Source: an uncultured Myxococcales bacterium
Lineage (GTDB): Bacteria; Myxococcota_A; Polyangia; Polyangiales; Polyangiaceae
Length of the DNA: 64,000 nucleotides
NCBI GenBank assembly: GCA_937902985.1
Contig: CALFNG010000207.1
Coordinates: 1 to 64,000 of the forward strand
Direction: 5' to 3'
Shown here: positions 46,001-54,008 of the stretch, piece after piece
Layout of the letters: every line of letters starts with the position of its first letter
How positions within the stretch are numbered: the first letter of the stretch is position 1
Position numbers and translations under genes: made by a program
Notes under the pieces: generated by a model
What the model was told of the DNA's origin: nothing
What the model saw: only the letters and a program-made list of their open reading frames with translations
Database searches by the model: none

Positions 46001-46761
46001 GCGAGACCTCGGTGGACCTGACGCTGCTCGAGTCGTCGAGCGCGGCGGAGGCCGCGACGCGCGACGGCGTGAGGCGCCTGCTCACGTTCGCTGCGCGGGG
46101 TGAGCTCTCGGCGATCGCGCCGAGGCTGCCGCCGGCGTTCGCCCGACCCGACGGCTCCGCCCGCGCGCGGTCCGAGCACGATGCGTTTCGCGCGCTCGTC
46201 CTGCACCGCATCGTCGACGACGCGTTCGGCCTCGGCGCCGAGGCGCCGCTCCCGCGGACGAAGCGCGCGTTCGAGGACCTCGTGACCGTTGGATCGGTTC
46301 GCATCGCGCCGGCGTTTCGCCTCTACACGGACGCCCTCACGCGCGCGTCATCGGAGCTCGACGCGACCTTGCAGGCGCTCCGCAGCGCGGCGAAGCACCC
46401 GGGCGCGAAGGTCGCCATCGCCGAGATCCGCGCGCAGCTCGCGGCGCTCTTTCCCGACGACCTGCTCGCCTCGGCGCCCCTCGCGCGCCTCGAGCAGCTG
46501 CCGCGCTACTTGCGTGCGGTGCAAGCTCGCCTCGGACGCGCAATCGCCGACCCGCGCAAGGACGCGGAGAAGCTCGCACCGATCACGCCACTCTGGGCGG
46601 TCTTCGTCGCCAAGGAGCGCATCGCGCGCGATCGCGACCTGGCCCGCGCGCTTCGCTGGTCTTTCGAAGAGCTGAGGGTCGCGGTCTTCGCGCCGGAGCT
46701 GAAGACCCCCGTCCCTGTGTCCGTCGCGAAGCTCACGGCGTCCGTGGCCGCGCTTCGCTAA
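43057..46761 (+). CDS. hrpA: ATP-dependent RNA helicase HrpA
   Basis: 1234 residues from ATG 43057. DEAH-box motifs in order: 'AGATGSGKTTQLPKIALAMG' (I), 'TQPRRIAATTVAARVA' (Ia), 'IVIDEAHERSLTIDF' (II), 'VVVSSATLETDRLAAFF' (III), 'LATNVAETSLTIPGIVYVID' (V) and 'QRKGRCGRVRDGICVRLYDE' (VI). The long C-terminal half carries OB-like and DUF3418-type regions, as in full-length HrpA (~1300). It resolves stalled ribosomes or mRNA structures. Stop TAA opens the 18-bp repeat. Confidence 0.95.
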   Translation: MNGPSAPPEDPRSPIRFSPDLPISARVRDIARAIDENPVVIVAGATGSGKTTQLPKIALAMGRGVDKMIGVTQPRRIAATTVAARVASEIGTVLGTEVGYQIRFQDRTSPSTYVKFMTDGILLAEIQGDRLLRRYDTIVIDEAHERSLTIDFLLGWLKRILPERPDLRVVVSSATLETDRLAAFFGGAPIIEVEGRTYPVDVLYEPPPSDADLPEAVAASVVNVTELDPRGDILVFLPGEREIRETEGELRSRDLRHTVVQPLYARLSAADQAKVFASIPQRRVILATNVAETSLTIPGIVYVIDTGLARLSRYDPRSGTTRLQIEAISQASADQRKGRCGRVRDGICVRLYDEATFAARPEFTDPEIKRTGLAGVILRMKSLGLGDVEDFSFLDPPHSRAITEGYRVLEELGALGAHRELTPLGERLARFPVDPRIGRMILAGADHGCLRDVLVIAAALNIQDPRERPREAQQKADDLHRRFRDERSDFVGLLRLWKFVREAESKGTSNLRRACKDNFLSFLRVREWGEVHRQLEDVVRELDLKPSPGGNEDLDALHRALLTGLLSKVGQWNAEHRVYVGAKQTRFAIHPSSALARKPPAWIMAFELVDTTQLFARVAAKIEPEWLLAAAPHLLKRSYSDPHWSKKSARASVKEHATLFGLPVFRDRSVDYASVAPAEARRIFLDHALVRGDFETRGAFQAKNAALVAELARLRDKARRSDMLADDDALVALFDRRVPDTVVNGPTFEAWRETAEKLDPKVLLLSLGDVLAGDPTLVPSDYPDTLTLHGAPLAVTYRFDPSADDDGVTLTVPLVLVPQIDPRELDWTIPGWHREKIAHLLHELPKAARRELGSIADLAARLAGELAPFEGPMIPALAAAVTAASGVDVPEESLRAAIVPAYLRLTCRIVGEDGKLLAQSKDPVDLWKRFGPRAREAWKKTAPSPSLERKGLKTWDFGELVPFVAQRVSGTEVRTYPALVDRETSVDLTLLESSSAAEAATRDGVRRLLTFAARGELSAIAPRLPPAFARPDGSARARSEHDAFRALVLHRIVDDAFGLGAEAPLPRTKRAFEDLVTVGSVRIAPAFRLYTDALTRASSELDATLQALRSAAKHPGAKVAIAEIRAQLAALFPDDLLASAPLARLEQLPRYLRAVQARLGRAIADPRKDAEKLAPITPLWAVFVAKERIARDRDLARALRWSFEELRVAVFAPELKTPVPVSVAKLTASVAALR

Positions 46762-46776
46762 ATCGGCGCTCACGAA
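46759..46776 (+). repeat. 18-bp stop-codon element, second copy
   Basis: TAAATCGGCGCTCACGAA is identical to 32112-32129, including the role of its first three bases as the stop codon. Here the pairing right arm is missing: the sequence changes directly into a YCII gene fragment. Confidence 0.7.
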
Positions 46777-46778
46777 AC

Positions 46779-46937
46779 GACGGCCCCTTCCCCGAGACCA
46801 AGGAGCTCATCGCGGGCTTCTGTCTCATGCAGGTGAAGTCGAAGGAAGAGGCCGTCGAGTGGGGCAAGCGCTTCCTCTCCGCCGCCGGCACGGGCGAGAG
46901 CGAGATCCGGCTCCTCCACGACATGCCCGCCGGCTGA
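46779..46937 (+). pseudogene. C-terminal fragment of a YCII/DGPF protein
   Basis: 'DGPFPETKELIAGFCLMQVK' and 'SKEEAVEWGKRFLSAAGTGE' are the second half of a DGPF protein (DGPF.E.KE...G). The first ~65 residues and the start are missing; the fragment begins right after the 18-bp repeat, so the deletion endpoint coincides with it. The stop is at 46935-46937. Confidence 0.8.
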
Positions 46938-47019
46938 ACGCGCCCCGCGACGAAGAGGTCCCCCGTTGCGTCGTCGGGCGCTTCGATACCAACCGTGGCC
47001 GTGCTGCGTATTCAGCTCC

Positions 47020-47775
47020 ATGTCCTCGCCACGTGACCGTTCGAATCGGCTTGGGTTCTCTCTCGCGTTCTTCCTCGGGACGGTCGCGGTGTCCGGAGCG
47101 TCGGAGACGGCCCGGGCCTGCGGAGCCGCCACCGGAGGTGCCGCAGGAATCAGCGGATGCAGCCTGAGTGAGCACGACGAAGAGGCGCGCCTCAAGTGGC
47201 GCGTCGGTGCCGGCTATTCGTTCACGTCGACGGGGCTTCACTTCGGCGGCGGGCTCCGGGTCGACGAGATCCGCGACAGCGCAGTCGTCGCGCTCGACTA
47301 CAAGCCCATCTCCAGGCTCACGCTCGAGGCCGGCGCCGGGCCGTTCCTCGGCGGGAGCATCACGACCCCCGGAACGCGGTTCGCCCTGTCGCCCGGCTTC
47401 GCGGGTGCCCTCGGCGCGTCGTATCGGATCCTCGACGCCGACCGCGCGATCCCCTTCGTTCTCCTCACTGGACAGATCTCGTACGTTTCGTCGAGCACGT
47501 CTCCGGGCGTTGGATACAACGCCTTTGACCTTCGCCTCGGCGTCGCCGTGGGAACAACGCTCTGGCGCGTGCTGACCCCCTACGTCGTGGGCCGGGCCTT
47601 CGGCGGTCCGGTGTACTGGCGATTCCAGGGCACGCCGCTCGTCGGCACCGACGACAACCACTGGCAAGTCGGCGGAGGTCTCTCACTCGCGCTCGGATCG
47701 CGTCTCGACCTCTTCGCCGAAGGCGTCCCGCTCGGCGAACAGGGGGTGTCTGCCGGCGCGGGCTACTCGTTCTAG
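47020..47775 (+). CDS. Outer-membrane beta-barrel protein
   Basis: 251 residues from ATG 47020. 'RLGFSLAFFLGTVAVSGASE' gives a signal peptide; a Cys-containing linker follows. The rest alternates hydrophobic and polar residues with Gly/aromatic girdles ('VGAGYSFTSTGLHFGGGLRV', 'GLSLALGSRLDLFAEGV') and ends in 'GAGYSF', with terminal Phe as for BamA substrates. About eight to ten strands. Function unknown. Confidence 0.75.
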   Translation: MSSPRDRSNRLGFSLAFFLGTVAVSGASETARACGAATGGAAGISGCSLSEHDEEARLKWRVGAGYSFTSTGLHFGGGLRVDEIRDSAVVALDYKPISRLTLEAGAGPFLGGSITTPGTRFALSPGFAGALGASYRILDADRAIPFVLLTGQISYVSSSTSPGVGYNAFDLRLGVAVGTTLWRVLTPYVVGRAFGGPVYWRFQGTPLVGTDDNHWQVGGGLSLALGSRLDLFAEGVPLGEQGVSAGAGYSF

Positions 47776-47777
47776 GC

Positions 47778-47863
47778 GCAGTGCCGCTCTGCGCGCTCTG
47801 CGCCCTCTGCGCCCTCTGCGCCCTCTGCGGCCCATCTCGCTCTCGAGCGCGAGCCGAGCGGGG
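47778..47863. repeat. Dispersed post-stop repeat, copy 3, with a decamer tandem
   Basis: It contains four units of CTCTGCGCC/CTCTGCGGC (10-bp period), then CATCTCGCTCTCGAGCGCGA, which matches the arm and tail of the copy at 17.83 kb. It starts a few bases after the barrel gene stop and ends before the lipoprotein gene promoter. Confidence 0.6.
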
Positions 47864-47949
47864 ACTGTATGAGCCCGACGGGGTTTCGCGTAGGGTCGAC
47901 CGCGTGCGGCCACGACGCCGCTCGGCTCGGTTCGGCGGAGAGGTCCATC

Positions 47950-49416
47950 ATGAAGACGCTAGGTTCGGGGGCCCTCGTTGCGCTGGCCGCCTTCGAGGTC
48001 GGGTGCTTCACGAGCAGCAATACGCCCGCTCGAGACGCGAGCGCGCCAGCGGGGCTCGACGCCGACATCGCCGGCGACGACGCCTCCCTCGATGCTGGAA
48101 CCGTTGCCGACTCCGGGTCCGAAGCGGCCGTCGCAGCCGACGCCGGCGTGATCAGCGAGTGCACTCCGTCGACCGGTCCCGGAACGGTGCACCAGAGCGT
48201 CAATGCCGACGAGACCTGGACCGCCGCCGGCAGCCCGCACACGCTCGCGTCCGATTCGACCATCTACGCGACGCTGACGATCGAGCCGTGCGCAGAGTTG
48301 CTGCTCGCCCCGGGCAGGACGATCACCGTGAGGGGCAACGGCACGATCGTCGCGCGCGGCACGCCCACGAAGCGCATTCACATCGGCGCGCAGACGCCGG
48401 GGCAGCCGTTCACGAGAATCCGCTCGCTGGGTAACCCGCTCCACTTCGCCTACGTCGACATCGACGGTGGCGGCGACCCCGCCAACACCAGCCCCTACCT
48501 GACGGGCACGATCGACGTGCAAGGCAGCGACAGCTCGATGCCCACGCAGCCGCTGCTCGAAGTCGACCACGTGAGCATTCAGGGCTCGGGCTCGAACGGA
48601 GTCGCCCTCTACGACGGAGCGGGCTTCGCGCCGGGCTCGGCCGAACTCACCATCGGAGGCTCCGCGCAATATCCCATCGGGATGTGGTCGCGCGCCGTCG
48701 ACGGCGTCCCCACGGGGCACTACACCGGCAACGCGCACGACGAGATCATGCTCTACGGGCAAGGTCTGGCCGAGAGCATTTACGAGAACGCGACCCTGCA
48801 CGAGCGGGGCGTGCCGTACCTCGTCGGTCACCCCGCGGCCGCCGGCACGCTTTACGTCGGAGGGGCGTCCGGTGCGACGGGCGTGACCACGCTGACCATA
48901 GAACCCGGCGTATCCGTTCGTTTCAAGAAGGGCGGCGTCATGTACGTCGAGCTCTTTTCGGGCACCGATCCCGCCCGGGGCGCGCTGATCGCCGCGGGCA
49001 CGACCGCGAAGCCGATCGTCTTCACCTCAGACGAAGCCGCTCCGGCAGCGGGCGACTGGCTCGGGATCTGGTTCGGCGGCATTCCGAGCGTGACCGACAC
49101 TCTCGCGTTCGCGAGGGTCGAGTACGCCGGCGGCGCGAGCACGAGCGGCTCCGCCTCGTGCCCCCTCCCGGGAATGCCGGCGCCGAACCCCGACGCCGCC
49201 ATTCGCATCTTCGGAGTGCCCGCGGGCCAGTTCGTCACGAACACGACGATCGTCGCGAGCGCGGCTCACGGAATCGATCGCGGCTACGTCTCCGACGTGA
49301 AGCAGGATTTCCTCGCGACGAACACCTTTTCGGGCATCGCGCTCTGCGACCAGACCTACCCGGGCGGCATGTCGGTGTCGTGCCCGGCGCCAGTGGACGT
49401 GCCCTGCCCCAAGTGA
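47950..49416 (+). CDS. Lipoprotein with beta-helix-like repeats
   Basis: 488 residues from ATG 47950 with GAGAGG upstream; ORF start 47869 is too early. 'MKTLGSGALVALAAFEVGCF' is the lipoprotein signal (EVGC), then an Asp/Ala linker. Repeated 'TLTIEPCAELLLAPG', 'TLTIEPGVSVRFKKGG' and 'GALIAAGTTAKPIVFTSDEA' segments resemble parallel beta-helix surface proteins. Probably an outer-surface protein; function unknown. Confidence 0.8.
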   Translation: MKTLGSGALVALAAFEVGCFTSSNTPARDASAPAGLDADIAGDDASLDAGTVADSGSEAAVAADAGVISECTPSTGPGTVHQSVNADETWTAAGSPHTLASDSTIYATLTIEPCAELLLAPGRTITVRGNGTIVARGTPTKRIHIGAQTPGQPFTRIRSLGNPLHFAYVDIDGGGDPANTSPYLTGTIDVQGSDSSMPTQPLLEVDHVSIQGSGSNGVALYDGAGFAPGSAELTIGGSAQYPIGMWSRAVDGVPTGHYTGNAHDEIMLYGQGLAESIYENATLHERGVPYLVGHPAAAGTLYVGGASGATGVTTLTIEPGVSVRFKKGGVMYVELFSGTDPARGALIAAGTTAKPIVFTSDEAAPAAGDWLGIWFGGIPSVTDTLAFARVEYAGGASTSGSASCPLPGMPAPNPDAAIRIFGVPAGQFVTNTTIVASAAHGIDRGYVSDVKQDFLATNTFSGIALCDQTYPGGMSVSCPAPVDVPCPK

Positions 49417-49504
49417 CCGCGCGCCCCGCGGCGCGAACATCTCGCTGAACGGCCTGGACGCTCGGTAGATAGCTACGGCGACCGCGTGGAGCAGGTTCCC
49501 GTCG

Positions 49505-49903
49505 TCAAGTGAGACCGAGCATACGGTCGGCGCCACGGAAGTAGTGCCGGGCGAACGCGACCAGCTGCGGGTCGGTCGGATGGTCCACGGTCTCGACGCC
49601 CACGATCCGCTGCGCGAGCTTCGGATCGTGAGCGTGAGCGTACTTGATGAACTGTAGCTTCGCGCTCGACGGGCCGACGACGAGCACTTCGTCCGCCGCG
49701 TCGACCGCGCGGGCCACGTCGTGGAGGAACTGCTTCGGATCCTGGGGATGCTTCCCGTCGACCGCCTGACGAGACGTCTCGCGACGGACGTGGTGCTGCG
49801 GATCGCGCAGGGTCGATTCTTCGAAGGTCTCGTCCGCGATCCGGAAGATTCGCGCTTCCTTGTGATCGAGCCAGACGGCGACGTGGTGCGGATTGGCGGT
49901 CAT
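49505..49903 (-). CDS. 'Translational machinery' family protein (eRF1-like fold)
   Basis: 132 residues from ATG 49903. 'HHVAVWLDHKEARIFRIADE' and 'DEVLVVGPSSAKLQFIKYAH' then 'IVGVETVDHPTDPQLVAFAR' match a small conserved family annotated as translational machinery protein and related to bacterial eRF1-domain proteins. It may act at stalled ribosomes; there is no direct evidence here. Confidence 0.8.
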   Translation of the reverse strand: MTANPHHVAVWLDHKEARIFRIADETFEESTLRDPQHHVRRETSRQAVDGKHPQDPKQFLHDVARAVDAADEVLVVGPSSAKLQFIKYAHAHDPKLAQRIVGVETVDHPTDPQLVAFARHYFRGADRMLGLT

Positions 49904-50226
49904 GGCCGTGTACTTAGCAAAGGGCCCGCCATTCGGCCCGCGACCCGACGCGGTCGCGCCCGCCGTGACCAAGAGATGCTCACACGTGCCAACTTCTTTT
50001 GCTTCGAGCGGTGGACGGCGACGGCATGAAGTGCCGCGAAATCAGGAAATGGCCGCAGGCTCGAGGGCCAGTCAGCCCGGTCCGCCACGTGCCGTAGAGC
50101 CTCGAGGACCCCCCGTGTAGCCCCTTGCGACCCGGGAACTGCGCGTATTCGCACGTCGATCGCGCCAGGCACGACCACTGCGTTGGGTGATGCGCGCCGG
50201 CCTCGTGGCCGCCGGGACGAGACCCC
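49904..50226. other. Gap upstream of the graveyard region
   Basis: No intact gene. A minus-strand stretch ('VLEALRHVADRADWPSSLRP') has coding-like composition but no start, stop context or recognisable family. Confidence 0.3.
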
Positions 50227-50570
50227 ATGACCATCGTCGATCTCGAAGGCAACCACGACGCGGGCCTCGAACTGGTCGTGGCCGGCTTGACCCACGACGT
50301 CCGCGGCGCCCTTTGCGTGATCAAGATGCTGGGGGCGTGCATCCCGGTGCGCGAGGAACGGTGGTGATCGTGAGGGACCACGGTCGCGGCATACCGAGAG
50401 CGTCGCTCGAGAAGCTCTTCGCGCCGTACCGTGGGGCCGACGACGAAGACCGGTGCTTCGAGCGCTTCGGCCTCGGTCTCTGGATCGTTCGAAACCTGGC
50501 CCACTCGCTCGGCGGTTGGCTCGCCGTTGCCATTCCCTGGTCGGCCGAGCAAGGCCGCGTCGTGGTCGAA
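50227..50570 (+). pseudogene. Histidine kinase remnant
   Basis: Frame 1 (50227-50367): '[20 protein letters not shown]' looks like a HisKA helix with His in HDVR. From ~50355, another frame encodes an ATPase core: '[20 protein letters not shown]' (G1 box), '[20 protein letters not shown]' (G2). About 100 residues including the N box are missing between them, and the frame changes at the junction. Confidence 0.75.
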
Positions 50571-50776
50571 GCCGCCGAGCTAATTCTTGTGCTCGAGGGC
50601 ATCGACTTGCGAGGCTCGGCGCGTCGCGCGCGATGGTCGCCACGGCCTCGGCTTGGTGCGGCCGCGCCCTCGGCGTGAGTGGCCTTGAAGGCCTCGCTGA
50701 ATTCGGTCACGGTCCAACCTCAGACGCCCCCTGCGTCGATGTCTCCGCCAGCCTCATCGCGAGGCGAGCGGACCGG

Positions 50777-51136
50777 ACAACTCCTTTGACACAGGGGGAG
50801 ACCCTCGAGCAGCGCTTCGAGCGACGATGTCGCGAGAGTGCGCCGCGGGTCCAAGAGCTTCGCGCGTGGGTCGACTTGCGGCTCGGCGACGTCGAGCCCA
50901 AGACGCCCCTCGGCCAAGCTCTCGGCTACCTCGACTGGCAATGGCCGCGACTGACCGAGTTCCTCCGCGACCCGCGCATGCCGCTCACCAACAACGAAGT
51001 CGAGAGCGGACTTCGTACTTGGGTCCTGAATCGCAAGACATGGCTCTTCGTCGGCCACGAGCTGAACCGAGCAGGCCTCGCGGTGCGCGCCGCCGACGAG
51101 CGGCTCGTCCGTGAAGCGGACAGGCTGGTTCTCTTG
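50777..51136 (+). pseudogene. IS66-family transposase C-terminal fragment
   Basis: 'TPLGQALGYLDWQWPRLTEF' and 'LRDPRMPLTNNEVESGLRTW' with 'VLNRKTWLFVGHE' are the C-terminal part of the IS66 TnpC DDE domain (PLTNN..E...R....RK...F.GS). The N-terminal helix-turn-helix and zinc regions are absent. At about 51130 it runs in frame into a glucan synthase fragment with no stop between. Confidence 0.8.
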
Positions 51137-51784
51137 CTGTCGCCGCCGTTCGAGAGCACGGCGCACGATCCTGGATACATCCGTGCGTACCCTCCGGGCA
51201 TTCGCGAGAATGGTGGCCAGTACACGCACGCGGCGACGTGGCTCGGTTGGGCGTACGTCGGTCTGGGGGACGGAGAGCGCGCCGAGCGCATCTTCCGTAT
51301 TCTCAACCCGATTCTGCGCGCCCGAACTCGCGAAGAATCGGACCGCTATCGAGTCGAGCCCTACGTGCTCGCGGGCGACGTCTACGGCGCGCCGCCCTGG
51401 GTGGACCGGGGGGGCTGGACCTGGTACACTGGAGTCCCGGCGTGGGCCTGGCGGCTCGGCGTAGAGGGCATCCTCGGTCTCCGGAAAAAAGAGGAGGGCG
51501 AGCTGCGTATCGATCCGTGCATCCCTCCGACCTGGAAGGAGTTCGAAGCGTGGGTTCGAATGGGGGAGCAGCGAGTTCACATCGTCGTCGAGAATCCGGA
51601 CGCCGCCGGCAGGGGCGTCGCCGCCGTCACCCTCGATGGCGCGCGCCTCGATTCGAACCGGGTCCGTCTCGACCCGACCATCGCCGGCGAACACGAGGTC
51701 CGCGTGCGGCTCGGCAAGGGCGGCCTCACGACTCGCGATCGGCCACATCGAGACGCGGCCGCCGAGCAACCCGCGCGGAGCTAG
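51128..51784 (+). pseudogene. C-terminal fragment of a cyclic beta-glucan synthase (GH94)
   Basis: 'PPFESTAHDPGYIRAYPPGI', 'RENGGQYTHAATWLGWAYVG', 'VEPYVLAGDVYGAPPWVDRG' and 'GGWTWYTGVPAWAWRLGVEG' are the end of the NdvB/ChvB GH94 phosphorylase module, including the Asp/Glu region near HDPGYI. The synthase itself is ~2800 residues; only the last ~215 remain, fused to the transposase fragment. Confidence 0.85.
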
Positions 51785-52332
51785 AATTTTCTTCCCGGCG
51801 CGGGGGGTCCGAGCCACGTCATGCTGGTCGATGCCTTTCGCGAAGACCGCCATGGGGCAGTCGAGCGAGATCGCGTGCGGCGCAGCAATTGCGCATGCGC
51901 GCACGATCTCGAAGCGCCGTGGCACTCGGGCCGATGCCGCCGAGCTCCGGCTTGCGCGGACTGGCCGAGATGTTCTGGACGAGGATGACGCCGCCGCGCG
52001 TGGGGATGGCACGAGACATGGATGAGCGGCCCGTCGTGATGACCCGTCCCACGAAGGCTCCTCGTCATCAGCGGCGGGAGCGGCATCACGCCTATCGTGT
52101 CGATGGTCACCGGCACCTCGCGGCGGTCGGACACGAAGGCGACATCGGGTGGTTGCACGCGTGACGCGAACCGATGTTCGGGCGACGAGCTCGCCAGACT
52201 GGTATGCGCTACGAATGGGACATGGTCTGCGACGGCGATCCGTGGCGCCACGTTCGGAGGCCAGCTTCGGTCCGTCGCGCGGCGGATCTTCCGCATGCCG
52301 CTGCCGGCGCGGACGTCACCGGGAGAGATTCC
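51785..52332. other. Gap with decayed fragments before the sensor kinase
   Basis: Apart from the reductase remnant below, the first ~250 bp show no frame with recognisable content. The leader of the sensor kinase begins near 52300. Confidence 0.4.
52055..52240 (+). pseudogene. FNR-type flavin reductase remnant
   Basis: 'RLLVISGGSGITPIVSMVTG' is the NAD(P)-binding start of ferredoxin reductase-like enzymes (LL.I.GGSGITP..SM). Pieces further on in other frames, 'GHEGDIGWLHA' and 'CSGDELARL', fit the next elements (H.GDI.FLH, F..EL..L), so the gene is broken by several frameshifts. Confidence 0.6.
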
Positions 52333-53937
52333 ATGACCTTTGCTGAGAGCGATCGAGATCGGGCGAGCGTCGTACCCGCGAGCCAAACGCGCGAGCGGCC
52401 TGCGGCGGCGTCCCGAGGGCATATCCTCGTGGTCGACGACGACGAGAGCGCGCGACGGGCGCTCGAGAAGGCGCTGCGCGACGATGGGTTCGCGGTTTCG
52501 GCCGCTCCGGACGGCGTGGATGCACTCGCCGAAGCGACGGGCGCGCCGCACGACGTCGTTATCACCGACCTGCAGATGCCGCGGATGAATGGCGTGGAGT
52601 TGTGTCAGCGTCTTCACGCAATCGATCCCGAGCTGCCGGTCATCGTCGTGACGGCGTCTTCCGAAATGCAATCGGTGGTGGAGAGTTTGCGGGCCGGTGC
52701 CGAGGACTACCTCGTCAAGCCTCTGGAGTACGACGTGGTCCTCTGGCGCGTGGAGCGCTCGATCGCGCGACGCCGTGCGAAGCTCCAACAGAACGATCTC
52801 AATCGCAGACTCAACGAGCACCTCCTCCTGAGCAGTATCCGAGAGCAGGAGCACGCGGAAGCCGAGGCGCGGAACAGTACGCAGCTCAACGCGCTTCTCG
52901 AGAACCTGAGCGAAGGCGTCGCCATCTGCGACCGGAGCGGTCACCTGCGGATGATGAACGACGCCGCGCGGACCATTCTCGGCTTTGGGGACGACGATCT
53001 GCGCACCCTGGACGCGCTCCAATCGCTGGAGGCGCAAGACCTCGAGGGTCGAGCTCTCCCGCGCGAGCAGCGCCCTCTCATGCGCGCACTGCAGGGCGAG
53101 AAGTTCACGGACTACGAGGTGCTTCGCATCCGACGGGACGGCGAGCGGCGCCACCTCTTGACGGGGGGTACGAGCGTGAAGGACGACGAAGGGGACGTCG
53201 CGCTGGCGATTGTCGTATTTCGAGACGTCACCGAGCTTCGGCGCGTGGAGCGGCAGCGCGATGAATACTTGGCGCTCATCTCGCATGACCTTCGCAATCC
53301 GCTGAGCACCATCCTGTTGTTCATGTCCACGCTGAAACGGTCCCTGGCGGACAAGGGGCTAGCCGCGGACGCGAACCTCGCCGAGCGCGCGGAGCGGAAC
53401 GCCTGGCATCTGAACGCGATGGTCGACGATCTCACGGAGACGACAAGCCTCGAGTCGCAAGGCGTCGCGCTGGACCGCGTAGCGTGCGACCTGCGGGGGC
53501 TCGTCGCGAGCGTCGTCGAACGCCTGGACGACGCTCGCGCGCGACGAGTCACGATCGAGACGGACGACGCCGCTCCACACGTCGTGCTCGCGGACGCGTC
53601 ACGGCTCGAGCGTGTCATCGCCAATCTCCTCACGAACGCTCTCAAGTACTCGGGCGAAGAAGCGATCGTGACGGCACGGCTCTCGCGCAAGGGGACGACG
53701 GTCGAACTCGTGGTGATCGACCGCGGCATCGGCATCGAGCCCGAAAGCATCAAGAGGCTATTCGAGCGGTACTACAGGACGCCGGCAGGCAAGCTGCGCG
53801 CGAGTGGTCTTGGTCTCGGTCTCTACATCTCGCGCCTGGTCGTCGAGGCCCACGGGGGGCGAATCGATGTTTGCAGCGAGGTCGGCAAGGGCAGCGCGTT
53901 CACGGTGACCCTGCCGTCGCCCGGCGTGCCGACTTGA
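52333..53937 (+). CDS. REC-PAS-histidine kinase
   Basis: 534 residues from ATG 52333 (GGGAGAG upstream). N-terminal receiver: 'HILVVDDDESARRALEKALR', phosphoacceptor Asp in 'DVVITDLQMPRMNGVELCQR', and Lys in 'DYLVKPLEYD'. A coiled-coil leads to a PAS domain ('LLENLSEGVAICDRSGHLRM', 'FRDVTELRRVERQRDEYLAL'). HisKA 'ISHDLRNPLSTILLFMSTLK' has the phosphorylated His; HATPase has 'LLTNALKYSGEEAIVTARLS', 'VIDRGIGIEPES' and 'GLGLGLYISRLVVEAHGG'. It has no membrane segment, so it is a cytosolic, phosphorelay-gated sensor. Confidence 0.93.
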   Translation: MTFAESDRDRASVVPASQTRERPAAASRGHILVVDDDESARRALEKALRDDGFAVSAAPDGVDALAEATGAPHDVVITDLQMPRMNGVELCQRLHAIDPELPVIVVTASSEMQSVVESLRAGAEDYLVKPLEYDVVLWRVERSIARRRAKLQQNDLNRRLNEHLLLSSIREQEHAEAEARNSTQLNALLENLSEGVAICDRSGHLRMMNDAARTILGFGDDDLRTLDALQSLEAQDLEGRALPREQRPLMRALQGEKFTDYEVLRIRRDGERRHLLTGGTSVKDDEGDVALAIVVFRDVTELRRVERQRDEYLALISHDLRNPLSTILLFMSTLKRSLADKGLAADANLAERAERNAWHLNAMVDDLTETTSLESQGVALDRVACDLRGLVASVVERLDDARARRVTIETDDAAPHVVLADASRLERVIANLLTNALKYSGEEAIVTARLSRKGTTVELVVIDRGIGIEPESIKRLFERYYRTPAGKLRASGLGLGLYISRLVVEAHGGRIDVCSEVGKGSAFTVTLPSPGVPT

Positions 53938-54008
53938 TCCGAGGGCGCGTAGAATCGGACGGAGCGCGGCACCGCCCGTGCCTATCAGCGAAACCGACGG
54001 AGGGCCGG

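Noticed and set aside
42757-46206. 1149-aa minus-strand ORF
   Set aside because: Antisense to hrpA, which has complete helicase motifs.
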